Assembly (NCBI GenBank): GCA_027315345.1
Contig: DAHUYE010000008.1
Coordinates: 119,265-183,264, forward strand
DNA length: 64,000 bases
From: Actinomycetota bacterium
Lineage (GTDB): Bacteria > Actinomycetota > Acidimicrobiia > Acidimicrobiales > JAJPHE01
Direction of reading: 5' to 3'
The notes beneath the pieces were generated by a model. The model worked only from the letters and a program-made list of their open reading frames with translations. It did no database searches and was not told the origin of the DNA. Positions 42,724 to 51,083 of the stretch are shown in pieces (position 1 is the stretch's first letter; each line of letters opens with the position of its first letter). The position numbers were made by a program, and so were the translations under genes.

Positions 42724-43179
42724 TCATCGGATGTACCGGCTGAGGCATTCCACCACGCAGGCGGGCTTGTCCGATCCCTCCATCTCCACCACCACCGCCA
42801 TGGTGGCCTGGATTCCGCCGGGAACATCCTGGGCGGCGGTCAACTCCACCCCGGCCCGCAGGCGGGATCCGACCGGTACCGGGCTGGGAAAGCGGACCCG
42901 GTCCGCCCCGTAGTTGATCCCCATGCTCACGCCCGTCACCTCCACCACCTGGGGAAGCAGATGGTTGATCAGCGAGAGGGTGAGGTAGCCGTGGGCGATG
43001 GTGGTTCCGAACGGCCCGGCCGCGGCCCGCTCGGGATCGACATGGATCCACTGGTGGTCACCGGTGGCTTCGGCAAACAGATCGATTCGCTCCTGGGTCA
43101 TCTCCACCCACGGACTCCAGCCCAGGTGGCGGCCCACCGCCGCCCTGATCCCCTCGATCCCTTCGATGACGGTGCTCAT
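42724..43179 (-). CDS. MaoC-like (R)-specific enoyl-CoA hydratase
   Basis: A 151-residue hotdog-fold dehydratase. The hydratase motif is visible with the catalytic Asp and His in ATGDHQWIHVD, followed by GPFGTTIAHGYLTLSL. It hydrates or dehydrates an acyl-CoA. The ATG at 43179 is preceded by GAGGGTGGG. It is divergent from ipdC with a 58-base gap, and followed by the SnoaL-like gene, so it probably belongs to the transporter unit. Confidence 0.82.
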   Translation of the reverse strand: MSTVIEGIEGIRAAVGRHLGWSPWVEMTQERIDLFAEATGDHQWIHVDPERAAAGPFGTTIAHGYLTLSLINHLLPQVVEVTGVSMGINYGADRVRFPSPVPVGSRLRAGVELTAAQDVPGGIQATMAVVVEMEGSDKPACVVECLSRYIR

Positions 43180-43237
43180 CCCACCCTCTGGCACCGGAGC
43201 AGACGGTCGCGGGCCGGCCGCTGCGATGATACGCACG

Positions 43238-44359
43238 GTGCCCGGCTCCCTCCACACCTCCTTCTGTGATCTCGTGGGGGTGCGCTATCCCGTCGTCCAG
43301 ACCGGCATGGGGTGGGTGGCCGGCGCCCGCCTCACCAGCGCCACGTCGGAGGCGGGCGGGCTCGGCATCCTGGCATCGGCCACCATGAGCCTGGAGGAGC
43401 TGGGTCGGGCCGTGGCCGAGGTCCGCTCCCGGACGTCCCGCCCCTTCGGGGTCAACCTGCGCTCCGACCATGCCCAGGTGGGGAAGTTCGTCGATCTGCT
43501 GGTCGGTGAAGAGGTGGCCGTGGCCAGCTTCGCCCAGGCCCCCGATCCGAAGCTGATCGAACGGTTGCAGGCCGGCGGCGTGGTCTGCATCCCCACCGTG
43601 GCCGCCCGGCGCCACGCCGAGAAGGTGGCGGCCTGGGGCGTGGACGCCGTCATCGCCCAGGGCCACGAGGGGGGTGGGCACACCGGCCCCATCCCGACCT
43701 CCCTGCTGCTGCCCGAGGTGGCCGCCGCCGTCGATCTACCCGTGCTCGGCGCCGGCGGCTTCAAGGACGGCCGGGGCCTGGTGGCCGCCCTGGCCTGGGG
43801 AGCGGCCGGCATCGCCATGGGGACCCGCTTCCTGCTCACGGCCGAGAGCACCGTGCCGGACCAGGTCAAGGCCCTGTACCTGGCCGCCGCCGTTACCGAT
43901 ACGGTGGTGACCACGGCCGTGGACGGGGTCCCTCAACGGGTGATCCGCACCCCCCTGATCCGGAGGCTGGAGGCATCTTTCCCGCCGGCGGCGGCGGCCC
44001 GCTCCCTGGCCAGCGCCCTCCGGCTGCGCCGCCTCACCGGGACCAAGCGGGCCGACCTGCTCCGGGAGGGCCTGGCCATGCACCGCCACGACGGGCTCAG
44101 CCTGCGGCAGGTGGCCATGGCCGCCAACGCCCCCATGCTGACCCGGGCCGCCCTGGTGGCCGGCAACCCCGAGGCCGGCATCCTTCCCACCGGCCAGGTG
44201 GCCGGGCTCATCGAGAGCCTGCCCACCGTGGCCGAGGTCATCACCTCGATCATGACCGAGGCCGAGGAGGTGCTTAGGGGGCTGGGCCGGTACCTGCCCG
44301 CCGAGGACCCGACCCTGGCCTCCGGCCGGGGGATCCCGGGGGACGAAGCCCGCCGGTGA
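43238..44359 (+). CDS. ipdC: IpdC-like NMO-family flavoenzyme of HIP degradation
   Basis: A 373-residue FMN TIM-barrel enzyme. The stretch GVRYPVVQTGMGWVAGARL, the flavin motif AQGHEGGGHTGPI, GAGGFKDGRGL and GTRFLLTAESTVPDQVK follow Rv3553 (IpdC) closely. IpdC acts late in the degradation of the steroid C/D-ring propionate (HIP), forming the double bond needed before EchA20 opens the ring. The GTG at 43238 has no Shine-Dalgarno sequence; GATGAT seven bases upstream might be a -10 of a leaderless mRNA. Its stop overlaps fadE30 (GTGA). Confidence 0.85.
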   Translation: MPGSLHTSFCDLVGVRYPVVQTGMGWVAGARLTSATSEAGGLGILASATMSLEELGRAVAEVRSRTSRPFGVNLRSDHAQVGKFVDLLVGEEVAVASFAQAPDPKLIERLQAGGVVCIPTVAARRHAEKVAAWGVDAVIAQGHEGGGHTGPIPTSLLLPEVAAAVDLPVLGAGGFKDGRGLVAALAWGAAGIAMGTRFLLTAESTVPDQVKALYLAAAVTDTVVTTAVDGVPQRVIRTPLIRRLEASFPPAAAARSLASALRLRRLTGTKRADLLREGLAMHRHDGLSLRQVAMAANAPMLTRAALVAGNPEAGILPTGQVAGLIESLPTVAEVITSIMTEAEEVLRGLGRYLPAEDPTLASGRGIPGDEARR

Positions 44360-45531
44360 ACCTGGCCCCGAGTTCCGAGGAGGAGCGCTTCCGGGCCGAG
44401 GTGAGGGAGTTCCTGGAGACCTCGCTCGGGGGTGAGTTCGCCGGATTGCGGGGGCGGGGCGGGCCGGGCCGGGAGGAGGAGATGGTCGAGGGCCGCCGGG
44501 CCTGGGAGGCCCACCTGGGCCGCCACAACTGGAGCGGGGCGGCCTGGCCGGTCGAGCACGGCGGGCGAGGGCTGGGGCTGGCCGAGCAGGTGATCTTCCA
44601 CGAGGAGTACGCCCGGGCCCGGGCTCCGGGCCGTCTCGGCCACATCGGGGAGACCCTGGTCGGGCCCACCCTCATCGCCTTCGGCAGCGCCGGCCAGCAG
44701 GCCCGCTTCCTGCCCCCGATCCGGGACGGGCGCGAGCTTTGGTGTCAGGGCTACTCCGAGCCGGGGGCCGGTTCCGACCTGGCGGCGGTATCCACCCGGG
44801 CCGAGTTGAGGGGTGACCGCTGGATCATCAGCGGCCAGAAGGTGTGGACCTCCTCGGCCCACCTGAGCGACTGGTGCTTCGTGCTGGCCCGCACCGATGC
44901 CGGCGCCGAGAGGCACCGGGGCCTCAGCTATCTCCTGGTGCCCATGAGGCAGGCGGGAATCACCATCCGGCCCATCGTGCAGTTGACCGGGACCCACGAG
45001 TTCAACGAGGTCTTCTTCGACGACGCCGAGACGGACGCCGACTTGGTGGTGGGCGCTCCCGGTGACGGCTGGCGGGTGGCCATGGGGACCCTGGGCTTCG
45101 AACGGGGGGCGTCGACCCTGGCCCAGGTCCTGGACTTCCAGAACGAGTTCGACGCCGTGGTCGACGCGGCCCGGGAGGATGGAAGGTCGAAGGACCCGGG
45201 CCTGCGCCAGGAGCTGGCCGCCATATGGATCCGGCTCCGGATTATGCGCCTGAACGCCCTGCGGGTCCTGGCCGCTGACCCGGCCGGATCCTCCTCCCGG
45301 GGCCCGGCCACCATCACCAAGCTGTACTGGTCCGGGCTGCACCGGGACCTGGGTGAGCTGGCCGTCAACGTCCTCGGCTGCGCCGGCCAGATCATCGAGC
45401 CGAGCGGGCTGTCCCGTCTGCAGAGGACCTTTTTGTTCTCCCGGGCTGATTCCATCTACGGCGGCACGGACGAGATTCAGCGCAATGTCATAGGAGAGCG
45501 GGCCCTGGGCCTGCCCAAGGAGCCCAGATGA
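44356..45531 (+). CDS. fadE30: acyl-CoA dehydrogenase FadE30 (HIP-CoA dehydrogenase)
   Basis: A 391-residue FAD-dependent acyl-CoA dehydrogenase. The segments LWCQGYSEPGAGSDLA, WTSSAHLSDWCFVLARTDAG, GAPGDGWRVAMGTLGFERG and FSRADSIYGGTDEIQRN match Rv3560c (FadE30) as remembered. FadE30 desaturates the propionyl chain of HIP-CoA after FadD3 activation. It lies between ipdC and ipdF with four-base overlaps on both sides, and fadD3 is in the same locus at 54920-56533. Confidence 0.87.
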   Translation: MNLAPSSEEERFRAEVREFLETSLGGEFAGLRGRGGPGREEEMVEGRRAWEAHLGRHNWSGAAWPVEHGGRGLGLAEQVIFHEEYARARAPGRLGHIGETLVGPTLIAFGSAGQQARFLPPIRDGRELWCQGYSEPGAGSDLAAVSTRAELRGDRWIISGQKVWTSSAHLSDWCFVLARTDAGAERHRGLSYLLVPMRQAGITIRPIVQLTGTHEFNEVFFDDAETDADLVVGAPGDGWRVAMGTLGFERGASTLAQVLDFQNEFDAVVDAAREDGRSKDPGLRQELAAIWIRLRIMRLNALRVLAADPAGSSSRGPATITKLYWSGLHRDLGELAVNVLGCAGQIIEPSGLSRLQRTFLFSRADSIYGGTDEIQRNVIGERALGLPKEPR

Positions 45532-46292
45532 CCGACCTGTCCCCCACCGCTCCCGCCGGCCACGGACTGCTGGCCGGTAAGACGGCGGTCATCACCGCCG
45601 CCGCCGGCGGCGGCATCGGGCTGGCCACGGCCCGGCGCTTCCAGGAGGAAGGAGCCCGCATCCTCATCAGCGACGCCCACCCCCGTCGCCTGGCCGAGGC
45701 GGCCGCCAGTCTTGGCGTCGGCTCCGTCCCCTGCGACGTGACCATTGAGTCCGACGTGGTCCGGTTGTGGGACGCGGCCGTGGAGCAACTGGGTGGTGTG
45801 GACGTCATGGTCAACAACGCCGGCCTGGGCGGCACCGTGGATCTGGTGGACATGACCGATGAGCAGTGGAGCCGGGTCCTGGACGTCTCCCTCACCGGTA
45901 CCTTCCGCTGCACCCGGGCCGCCCTGCGCCACATGCTTCCCCGGGGCCGGGGCGTCATCATCAACAACTCCTCCGTCCTGGGCTGGCGGGCCCAGCGGGG
46001 CCAGGCCCACTACGCGGCGGCCAAGGCCGGGGTCATGGCCCTGACCCGCAGCGCGGCCATGGAGGCCGCCCCCCACAACGTCCGGGTCAACGCCGTGGCC
46101 CCCTCGCTGTCCATGAACCCGTTTCTCTCCAAGGTCACCGATGAGGCCCTGCTGGCCGAGTTGGAGTCCAAGGAAGCCTTCGGCCGCTCCGCGCAACCCT
46201 GGGAAGTCGCCAACGTGATGGTCTTCCTGGCCAGCGACTACTCCTCCTACATGACCGGGGAAACAGTCAGCGTTTCCAGCCAACACCCCTGA
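45528..46292 (+). CDS. ipdF: IpdF, SDR of HIP degradation
   Basis: A 254-residue short-chain dehydrogenase. The cofactor loop reads TAAAGGGIG (23-31), the NNAG motif is present, and the catalytic part is NNSSVLGWRAQRGQAHYAAAK with Ser, Tyr and Lys. The ending YMTGETVSVSSQHP is nearly that of Rv3559c (IpdF). IpdF oxidises the 5-hydroxyl of a HIC-CoA intermediate. The ATG overlaps the fadE30 stop (ATGA). It ends a three-gene HIP unit. Confidence 0.86.
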   Translation: MTDLSPTAPAGHGLLAGKTAVITAAAGGGIGLATARRFQEEGARILISDAHPRRLAEAAASLGVGSVPCDVTIESDVVRLWDAAVEQLGGVDVMVNNAGLGGTVDLVDMTDEQWSRVLDVSLTGTFRCTRAALRHMLPRGRGVIINNSSVLGWRAQRGQAHYAAAKAGVMALTRSAAMEAAPHNVRVNAVAPSLSMNPFLSKVTDEALLAELESKEAFGRSAQPWEVANVMVFLASDYSSYMTGETVSVSSQHP

Positions 46293-46300
46293 CGGCAGCT

Positions 46301-47662
46301 TCAGCTGGTCGGTCGCTGGACCGGGCTGTAGCCGGGGAGCTTGAGCTGGCCGCCGGGGTTGCAGATGAACCCGCTGGCCGGGGACGGGGGCACCCGTTCG
46401 ATTACCCCGTTCTTGACCTGGGCCAGCAGCCAGCAGGGCGAGGGGATGGCCTGGGCCGGGTTCGACGTCGGCAGCAGACCGTGGGCGTTGAAACTGGTGA
46501 TCTGATTGAGGGCCTTCACCAGACTGGCCCGGGTCGGGTTCCGCCCGGCCGCCTTCAGAGCTTGCACGAACAGATCCGCCGAGGCCCAGGAGGACGCCCC
46601 CCAGCTGGCGATGGGATCGGTGGAGTCCACCTGGTTCATCCACTTGTCGAAGGTGGCCACTATCGGGGTGGTCTTGGCGTCCTGCCCGAGGAACAGGGCA
46701 CTGGCCAGAGGGAGGTACATACCGTTCACGGCGCTGCCGCCCAGCTGGACCAGATTGCTGCCGTAGCCGGCCACCTCGTAGTCGATGGGGGTGAAGTTCT
46801 GCAGGGCGAACTCCTTGGCGATGGTGGCGGCATAGTTGGCCGGCCCGTCGAACCAGAAGAACTGCACCCCCAGGGACTTCATGTGCACCACGTCGGCCTG
46901 GAAGGTGGTCTCGAAGGCGCCGAAGCCGCGGGCGTAGACGATCTGGTAGCCGAGATAACCCAGCTCGTCCTTCAACACCCCATAGGTCTCGGTGGCCGAG
47001 GGCGAGGCCGCCGCGTACAGGATGGCGGTGTGCTTGATGGCCTGGGGATCCTTCTGCTTGAACCACTGGAAAGGACCGAGATCGGCTATCTCATCGGTGG
47101 ACGGGGCCGGGTCGTAGGTGTTGGCATCCAGGGCCAGGGCCGTTCCGATCGGACTGCCGATGTTCGGAACCGAGCCGGCGTCGACCACCGGCTTCACGGC
47201 CGGGTCGAGCAGGGTGTAGTTGCCTACGAAGGCCAGGTCGTTCTTGGCGATCTCGTTGGCGGCGGCGGTTACCACCGGCTGCTGGAAGAGGGAATCGTGA
47301 GAATCCAGCACCAGCTTGCGCCCGTACACCCCGCCCTGGCTGTTGATGTAGTCGAAGTAGGCCTGCACTCCCACCTGGGCGCTCTTGAACAGGCCGGTGA
47401 CCGGTTCGGAGATGTCAGCTATCTGCCCGACGGTCACGCTGGTCGGGGTCACCCCGGGCGCCGAGGCGGTGTTACCGGCCGTGGAGGCGGAGCCTCCAGC
47501 CCCGGCGGCGGTCGTGGTGGCCGAACCGGACTTGGTCGAACTCCCGCAGGCAGCCAGGAGGCCGGCGGCGGCCAGCACCGCCACCGCGGTCGGGAGGCGC
47601 CGGCGCCTCCCGACCGACCGGGGTCGGTCCGGGCCGGTCGGGTGGAACTCACTTTGGCTCAT
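46301..47662 (-). CDS. periplasmic solute-binding lipoprotein, LivK/Peripla_BP type
   Basis: A 453-residue ABC solute-binding protein of the branched-chain amino acid family. The signal sequence ends in a lipobox (GLLAACGSS), so it is a lipoprotein attached to the membrane by that cysteine. The mature part opens VTPTSVTVGQIADISEPVTGLFKSAQVGVQAYFDYIN (split: strand then helix), typical for the family. The ATG at 47662 has GGCGGAG upstream. A KstR-like palindrome 66 bases upstream suggests steroid control and hence a steroid-like or acid ligand for the LivHM/LivGF transporter. Confidence 0.82.
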   Translation of the reverse strand: MSQSEFHPTGPDRPRSVGRRRRLPTAVAVLAAAGLLAACGSSTKSGSATTTAAGAGGSASTAGNTASAPGVTPTSVTVGQIADISEPVTGLFKSAQVGVQAYFDYINSQGGVYGRKLVLDSHDSLFQQPVVTAAANEIAKNDLAFVGNYTLLDPAVKPVVDAGSVPNIGSPIGTALALDANTYDPAPSTDEIADLGPFQWFKQKDPQAIKHTAILYAAASPSATETYGVLKDELGYLGYQIVYARGFGAFETTFQADVVHMKSLGVQFFWFDGPANYAATIAKEFALQNFTPIDYEVAGYGSNLVQLGGSAVNGMYLPLASALFLGQDAKTTPIVATFDKWMNQVDSTDPIASWGASSWASADLFVQALKAAGRNPTRASLVKALNQITSFNAHGLLPTSNPAQAIPSPCWLLAQVKNGVIERVPPSPASGFICNPGGQLKLPGYSPVQRPTS

Positions 47663-47727
47663 AGATTTTCTCCGCCCCCTGGTCGACGTCCGCCGCTCCA
47701 AAGCGTCGGCCGCAACCCCCAGTTGAC

Positions 47728-47741
47728 AGGAACGCGTTCTA
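47728..47741 (-). promoter_or_regulatory. KstR-like operator palindrome (site 5) between -35 and -10
   Basis: AGGAACGCGTTCTA differs from TnnAACnnGTTnnA only at the first base. On the minus strand TTGACG (47749-47744) is a good -35; a 17-base spacer holding the palindrome follows, then TCAACT as a weak -10. GTTGAC and GTCAAC form an outer dyad around the core. It lies before the solute-binding protein gene. Confidence 0.55.
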
Positions 47742-47761
47742 GTCGTCAACCCCCGGAGGGA

Positions 47762-48532
47762 TCATTCCGCCGCGGCTCCGAGATAGGGGGGCCGCTCACC
47801 CCCACCGTGGACCACCAGGTTGGCGCCGCTGATGTAGGCGGCCAGAGGCGAGGCCAGGTACAGGCAGGCGTCGCCCACGTCATCGGGCTCGGCCAGCCGG
47901 CCCATGGGGATGGTGGCTCCGACCCGGGCCAGACCGTCATCGTTCCCATAGAACAGATGGGACTTCTCGGTATGAACCGGGCCGGGACTGACGGCGTTGA
48001 CCCGGATGGAGGGGGCCCACTCCATGGCCAGGGTCTGGGTCACCGCCAGCAGGCCGGCCTTGGCGGCGGCGTAGGCCAGGGTGCCGGGCGAGGGCCGGAG
48101 GGCGGACAGGCTGGCGATGTTGATGATGCTGCCGCCCTCCTCCTGGTTGGTCATGACCGGGTGCACGGCCTGGGCCACCCAGATGGCCGCCAGCAGGTTG
48201 AGGCGGATAACCGACTCGGTGAAGCGGGGCGAGGCCGACGCGGAATCGGCCGGGGGACCGCCCCCGGCGTTGTTGACGGCCACATCGATGCGGCCGTGGC
48301 GCTGCATGATCTCGGCCACCAGGGCATCGACCGCCTCGGACTGGCGTACGTCGCACTCGACCGCTTCGATGCCCGGGCCCAACTCCGCCTCCGGGCGGCG
48401 CCGCCCGCACACGACCACCCTGGCCCCGTGGGCGGCGAAGCGCAGGGCGATGCCCTTCCCCACCCCGGCGGTACCTCCGGTCACCAGAACCACCCGGCTG
48501 CTGAAGTCCAGGGCGTCGCGCTCGCCGGCCAT
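47762..48532 (-). CDS. short-chain dehydrogenase/reductase
   Basis: A 256-residue classical SDR. It shows TGGTAGVGKG, NNAGGG, a catalytic region with INIASLSALRPSPGTLAYAAAKAG (Ser, Tyr, Lys visible) and an ending with SGANLVVHGGGERP. The ATG at 48532 begins MAGERDALDFSSR. It is divergent from fadA6 and its stop is just beyond the KstR-like site of the solute-binding gene. A hydroxyacyl-CoA or hydroxysteroid substrate is likely by context only. Confidence 0.82.
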   Translation of the reverse strand: MAGERDALDFSSRVVLVTGGTAGVGKGIALRFAAHGARVVVCGRRRPEAELGPGIEAVECDVRQSEAVDALVAEIMQRHGRIDVAVNNAGGGPPADSASASPRFTESVIRLNLLAAIWVAQAVHPVMTNQEEGGSIINIASLSALRPSPGTLAYAAAKAGLLAVTQTLAMEWAPSIRVNAVSPGPVHTEKSHLFYGNDDGLARVGATIPMGRLAEPDDVGDACLYLASPLAAYISGANLVVHGGGERPPYLGAAAE

Positions 48533-48577
48533 GGCCACAGCATGCCGGGTCGGGGCCGGACCGTGGGGCCAGGACGG

Positions 48578-48583
48578 TAGCGT
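48578..48583 (+). promoter_or_regulatory. -10 candidate of a leaderless fadA6 mRNA
   Basis: TAGCGT fits TAnnnT and ends seven bases before the fadA6 ATG at 48591. There is no Shine-Dalgarno sequence in between. The geometry matches that of the amidohydrolase start at 22862. Confidence 0.35.
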
Positions 48584-48590
48584 CGGTCCC

Positions 48591-49742
48591 ATGGCCGAAG
48601 CCTTCATCGTCGACGCCGTGCGCAGCCCGGTGGGCAAGCGGGGCGGGGGCCTGTCCGGACTCCACCCCGCCGATCTCGGCGCCCACAGCATCCGGGCCCT
48701 GCTCCAGCGGACCGGGATCGACCCGGCGGCGGTGGACGACGTCATATTCGGCTGCGTGGACACCATCGGGGGCCAGGCCGGGGACATCGCCCGGACCTGT
48801 GCCCTGGTGGCGGGACTGCCCGAACATGTTCCCGGGACCACGGTCGACCGGCAGTGCGGATCGGCTCAGCAGGCGATCCACTTCGCCGCCCAGGCGGTGA
48901 TGTCCGGGACCCAGGACGTGGTGGTGGCCGGTGGAGTCCAGCAGATGTCCCGCATCCCCATCTCCTCGGCCATGCTGGCCGGGGCGGATTACGGATTCCC
49001 CGATCCCTTCAGCGGATCCCCGGGCTGGTCGGCCCGCTACGGCCAGGAGGAGGTCAGCCAGTTCCGGGCCGCCGACATGATCGCCGAGAAGTGGGACATC
49101 AGCCGGGAGGAGATGGAGGCGATGGCCGTGACCTCCCACGAGCGGGCCCTGCAGGCCCGGGCCGAGGGCCGCTTCGAGGCTGAGATCGCTCCGCTGGGCG
49201 ACGTCACCCAGGACGAGGGGCCCCGGGAGCCGGTGATGGAGAAGATCCGGTCCCTGCCCACCCTGCGGGAGGGGGGCCGTATCACAGCGGCGGTGTCGAG
49301 CCAGATATCCGATGCCTCGGCGGCGGTGCTGGTGGTGAGCGAGGCGGCCCTGAAGGCCCATGGCCTGACCCCCCGGGCCCGCATCCACCACATGAGCGTC
49401 CGGGGGGACGACCCGGTCTACATGCTCACCGCCCCCATCCCCGCCACCCGCCACGCCTTGGACCGGGCCGGCCTGGACTCCGATGACATCGACCGGGTGG
49501 AGATCAACGAGGCCTTCGCCTCGGTGGTGCTGGCCTGGGAGAAGGAGACCGGCTTCGACCACTCCCGGGTCAACGTCAACGGCGGGGCCATCGCCCTGGG
49601 CCATCCCTTGGGGGCCACCGGGGCCAGGCTCATGACCACCCTGCTGTCCGAGCTGGAGCGGACCGGGGGCCGCTACGGACTGCAGACCATGTGCGAGGGC
49701 GGCGGTCAGGCCAACGTGACCATCATCGAGCGCCTCGGCTGA
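48591..49742 (+). CDS. fadA6: acetyl-CoA acetyltransferase FadA6
   Basis: A 383-residue biosynthetic/degradative thiolase. The nucleophile C89 lies in [12 protein letters not shown]338 in [12 protein letters not shown] and C368 in [10 protein letters not shown], so the active site is complete. The stretches [15 protein letters not shown] and [15 protein letters not shown] resemble Rv3556c (FadA6). FadA6 thiolytically shortens the acyclic product left after IpdAB opens the last steroid ring. The last 20 bases overlap the convergent IclR gene. Confidence 0.87.
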   Translation: MAEAFIVDAVRSPVGKRGGGLSGLHPADLGAHSIRALLQRTGIDPAAVDDVIFGCVDTIGGQAGDIARTCALVAGLPEHVPGTTVDRQCGSAQQAIHFAAQAVMSGTQDVVVAGGVQQMSRIPISSAMLAGADYGFPDPFSGSPGWSARYGQEEVSQFRAADMIAEKWDISREEMEAMAVTSHERALQARAEGRFEAEIAPLGDVTQDEGPREPVMEKIRSLPTLREGGRITAAVSSQISDASAAVLVVSEAALKAHGLTPRARIHHMSVRGDDPVYMLTAPIPATRHALDRAGLDSDDIDRVEINEAFASVVLAWEKETGFDHSRVNVNGGAIALGHPLGATGARLMTTLLSELERTGGRYGLQTMCEGGGQANVTIIERLG

Positions 49743-50517
49743 GCTCGGGGTGGCGGGCCGGACCGAACAGATCGTCCCAGGTGGCCAGGGCGGCCCGGCG
49801 CACGGCCCCTTCCACGGCGGCAAAGTCGTAACCCTGGCTGAAGCCGGTGGCCGACAGCGCCGCCACGGCCCGGCCCGAGCCCCGGATGGGGGCGGCCACG
49901 CAGGCGACCCCCCGGCAGGCCTCCTCCCGGTCATAGGCCACGCCCCGCCGGCGGATCTGGGCCAGCTCCTCCCGTAGGGCGGCCCCGTCCACGATGGTCC
50001 GCTCCGTCCTCGGCTCCAGACCCCGGGCGATGATCCTCTCGATCTCCTCCGTCCCGGCGTAGGCCAGCATCACCTTTCCCAGGGCGGTGCAGTGGGCCGG
50101 CATCCGGCCCCCGTCCCGGGTGGGAAGGGTGAGGCCGCGGATGGGCAACTTCTCCAGATAGACCACCTCCCCGGCGTCCAGCACGGCCAGGTGGGCGGCA
50201 CAGCCGGTGACGGCGGCCACGGTCTGGAGATGGACCAGGGCCTGGTCCCGCAGCCGGTTGCGCCGGTCGGCCAGGCCGCCCACCTCGAACAGGCGCATGC
50301 CCACCCGGTAGCCGCCGCTGGCCCGCTCGAACCAGCCCAGGACGAGCAGCTGCTCGGCGAAGCGGTGCACGGTGGACTTGGGCAGGCCGGTCCGGGCGGC
50401 CAGCTCCGAGAGCGAAAGCACCGGATGGGCGCCGTCGAAGGCGTCCAGGATGCTGCCGGCCCGGGCCAGCACCGAATTGGGGTCCAGACGGACCCGTGGC
50501 TCAGTGGTAGCAGTCAT
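49723..50517 (-). CDS. IclR-family transcriptional regulator
   Basis: A 264-residue regulator. The winged helix occupies about residues 15-75 (LSLSELAARTGLPKSTVHRF is the HTH) and the GAF-like effector domain follows, with AHCTALGKVMLAYAG and YDREEACRGVACVAAPI. IclR proteins often sense aromatic or organic acids. The ATG overlaps the stop of the upstream MarR gene (ATGA), so both regulators come from one transcript. It is convergent with fadA6. Confidence 0.86.
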   Translation of the reverse strand: MTATTEPRVRLDPNSVLARAGSILDAFDGAHPVLSLSELAARTGLPKSTVHRFAEQLLVLGWFERASGGYRVGMRLFEVGGLADRRNRLRDQALVHLQTVAAVTGCAAHLAVLDAGEVVYLEKLPIRGLTLPTRDGGRMPAHCTALGKVMLAYAGTEEIERIIARGLEPRTERTIVDGAALREELAQIRRRGVAYDREEACRGVACVAAPIRGSGRAVAALSATGFSQGYDFAAVEGAVRRAALATWDDLFGPARHPELSRGAR

Positions 50518-51023
50518 GCGGCTCCCTCCCCCTCTTCATCCATGTCAAGCGTCGAGGTCCATCCATCCGTGACCGCCGCCAACCGCTCCATCAGCCGGCC
50601 CAGGGTGTCGACCTCATCCAGTGTGAACCCATCCAGGCGCTCAGCCAGCATCTGGCATCCCACCCGACCCAGGTCCTCCACCGCCCGGCGGCCGGCCGCA
50701 GTCGTCTCCAGGAGGGTCACCCGCCGGTCCGAACTCGGCACCCGACGGGTGATCAGGCCGGCGTCGACCAACTCGGTGACGATCTTGCTGGCGTTGGAAG
50801 GCGTCATCCCGGTCCGGGCCGCCACGTCCCCGAGCCGGACCGGACCGTCCCCGGCTATGACCACCAGGGCCTGGTACTGGCTCGGCCCGACGCCCACGTT
50901 GGCCCGCTGGAGATAGTTCCTCACCACCGAGGGCGACATCCACGACCAGGTGACGTGCAGGGCGGCGGTGAAGAGCCGTCCCACCGCCTCGGCCCCGTCC
51001 GCCGCCGAATGCTTCTCCTCCAC
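50514..51023 (-). CDS. MarR-family transcriptional regulator
   Basis: A 169-residue winged-helix protein. The HTH is GPVRLGDVAARTGMTPSNASKIVT (helices 3-4, split here), and the wing is DRRVTLLETTAAGRR. Such regulators usually respond to phenolic or lipid ligands and repress nearby operons. The start is a GTG. A 15-base perfect palindrome lies 16 bases upstream and is a likely autoregulatory operator. It lies directly downstream of hsaA and upstream of the IclR gene. Confidence 0.83.
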   Translation of the reverse strand: MEEKHSAADGAEAVGRLFTAALHVTWSWMSPSVVRNYLQRANVGVGPSQYQALVVIAGDGPVRLGDVAARTGMTPSNASKIVTELVDAGLITRRVPSSDRRVTLLETTAAGRRAVEDLGRVGCQMLAERLDGFTLDEVDTLGRLMERLAAVTDGWTSTLDMDEEGEGAA

Positions 51024-51038
51024 CCCGATAGTGTCGCT

Positions 51039-51053
51039 CGGAAACAGTTTCCG
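51039..51053 (-). promoter_or_regulatory. 15-base palindrome upstream of the MarR gene
   Basis: CGGAAAC-A-GTTTCCG is a perfect inverted repeat with a one-base centre. It lies 16-30 bases before the GTG of the MarR gene, in a 60-base gap after hsaA. This is the position expected for a MarR operator. It differs from the KstR-like sites in its GGAAAC arms. Confidence 0.55.
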
Positions 51054-51083
51054 CGCAACTACTTCAAGGGGCGGAACCCCCGG

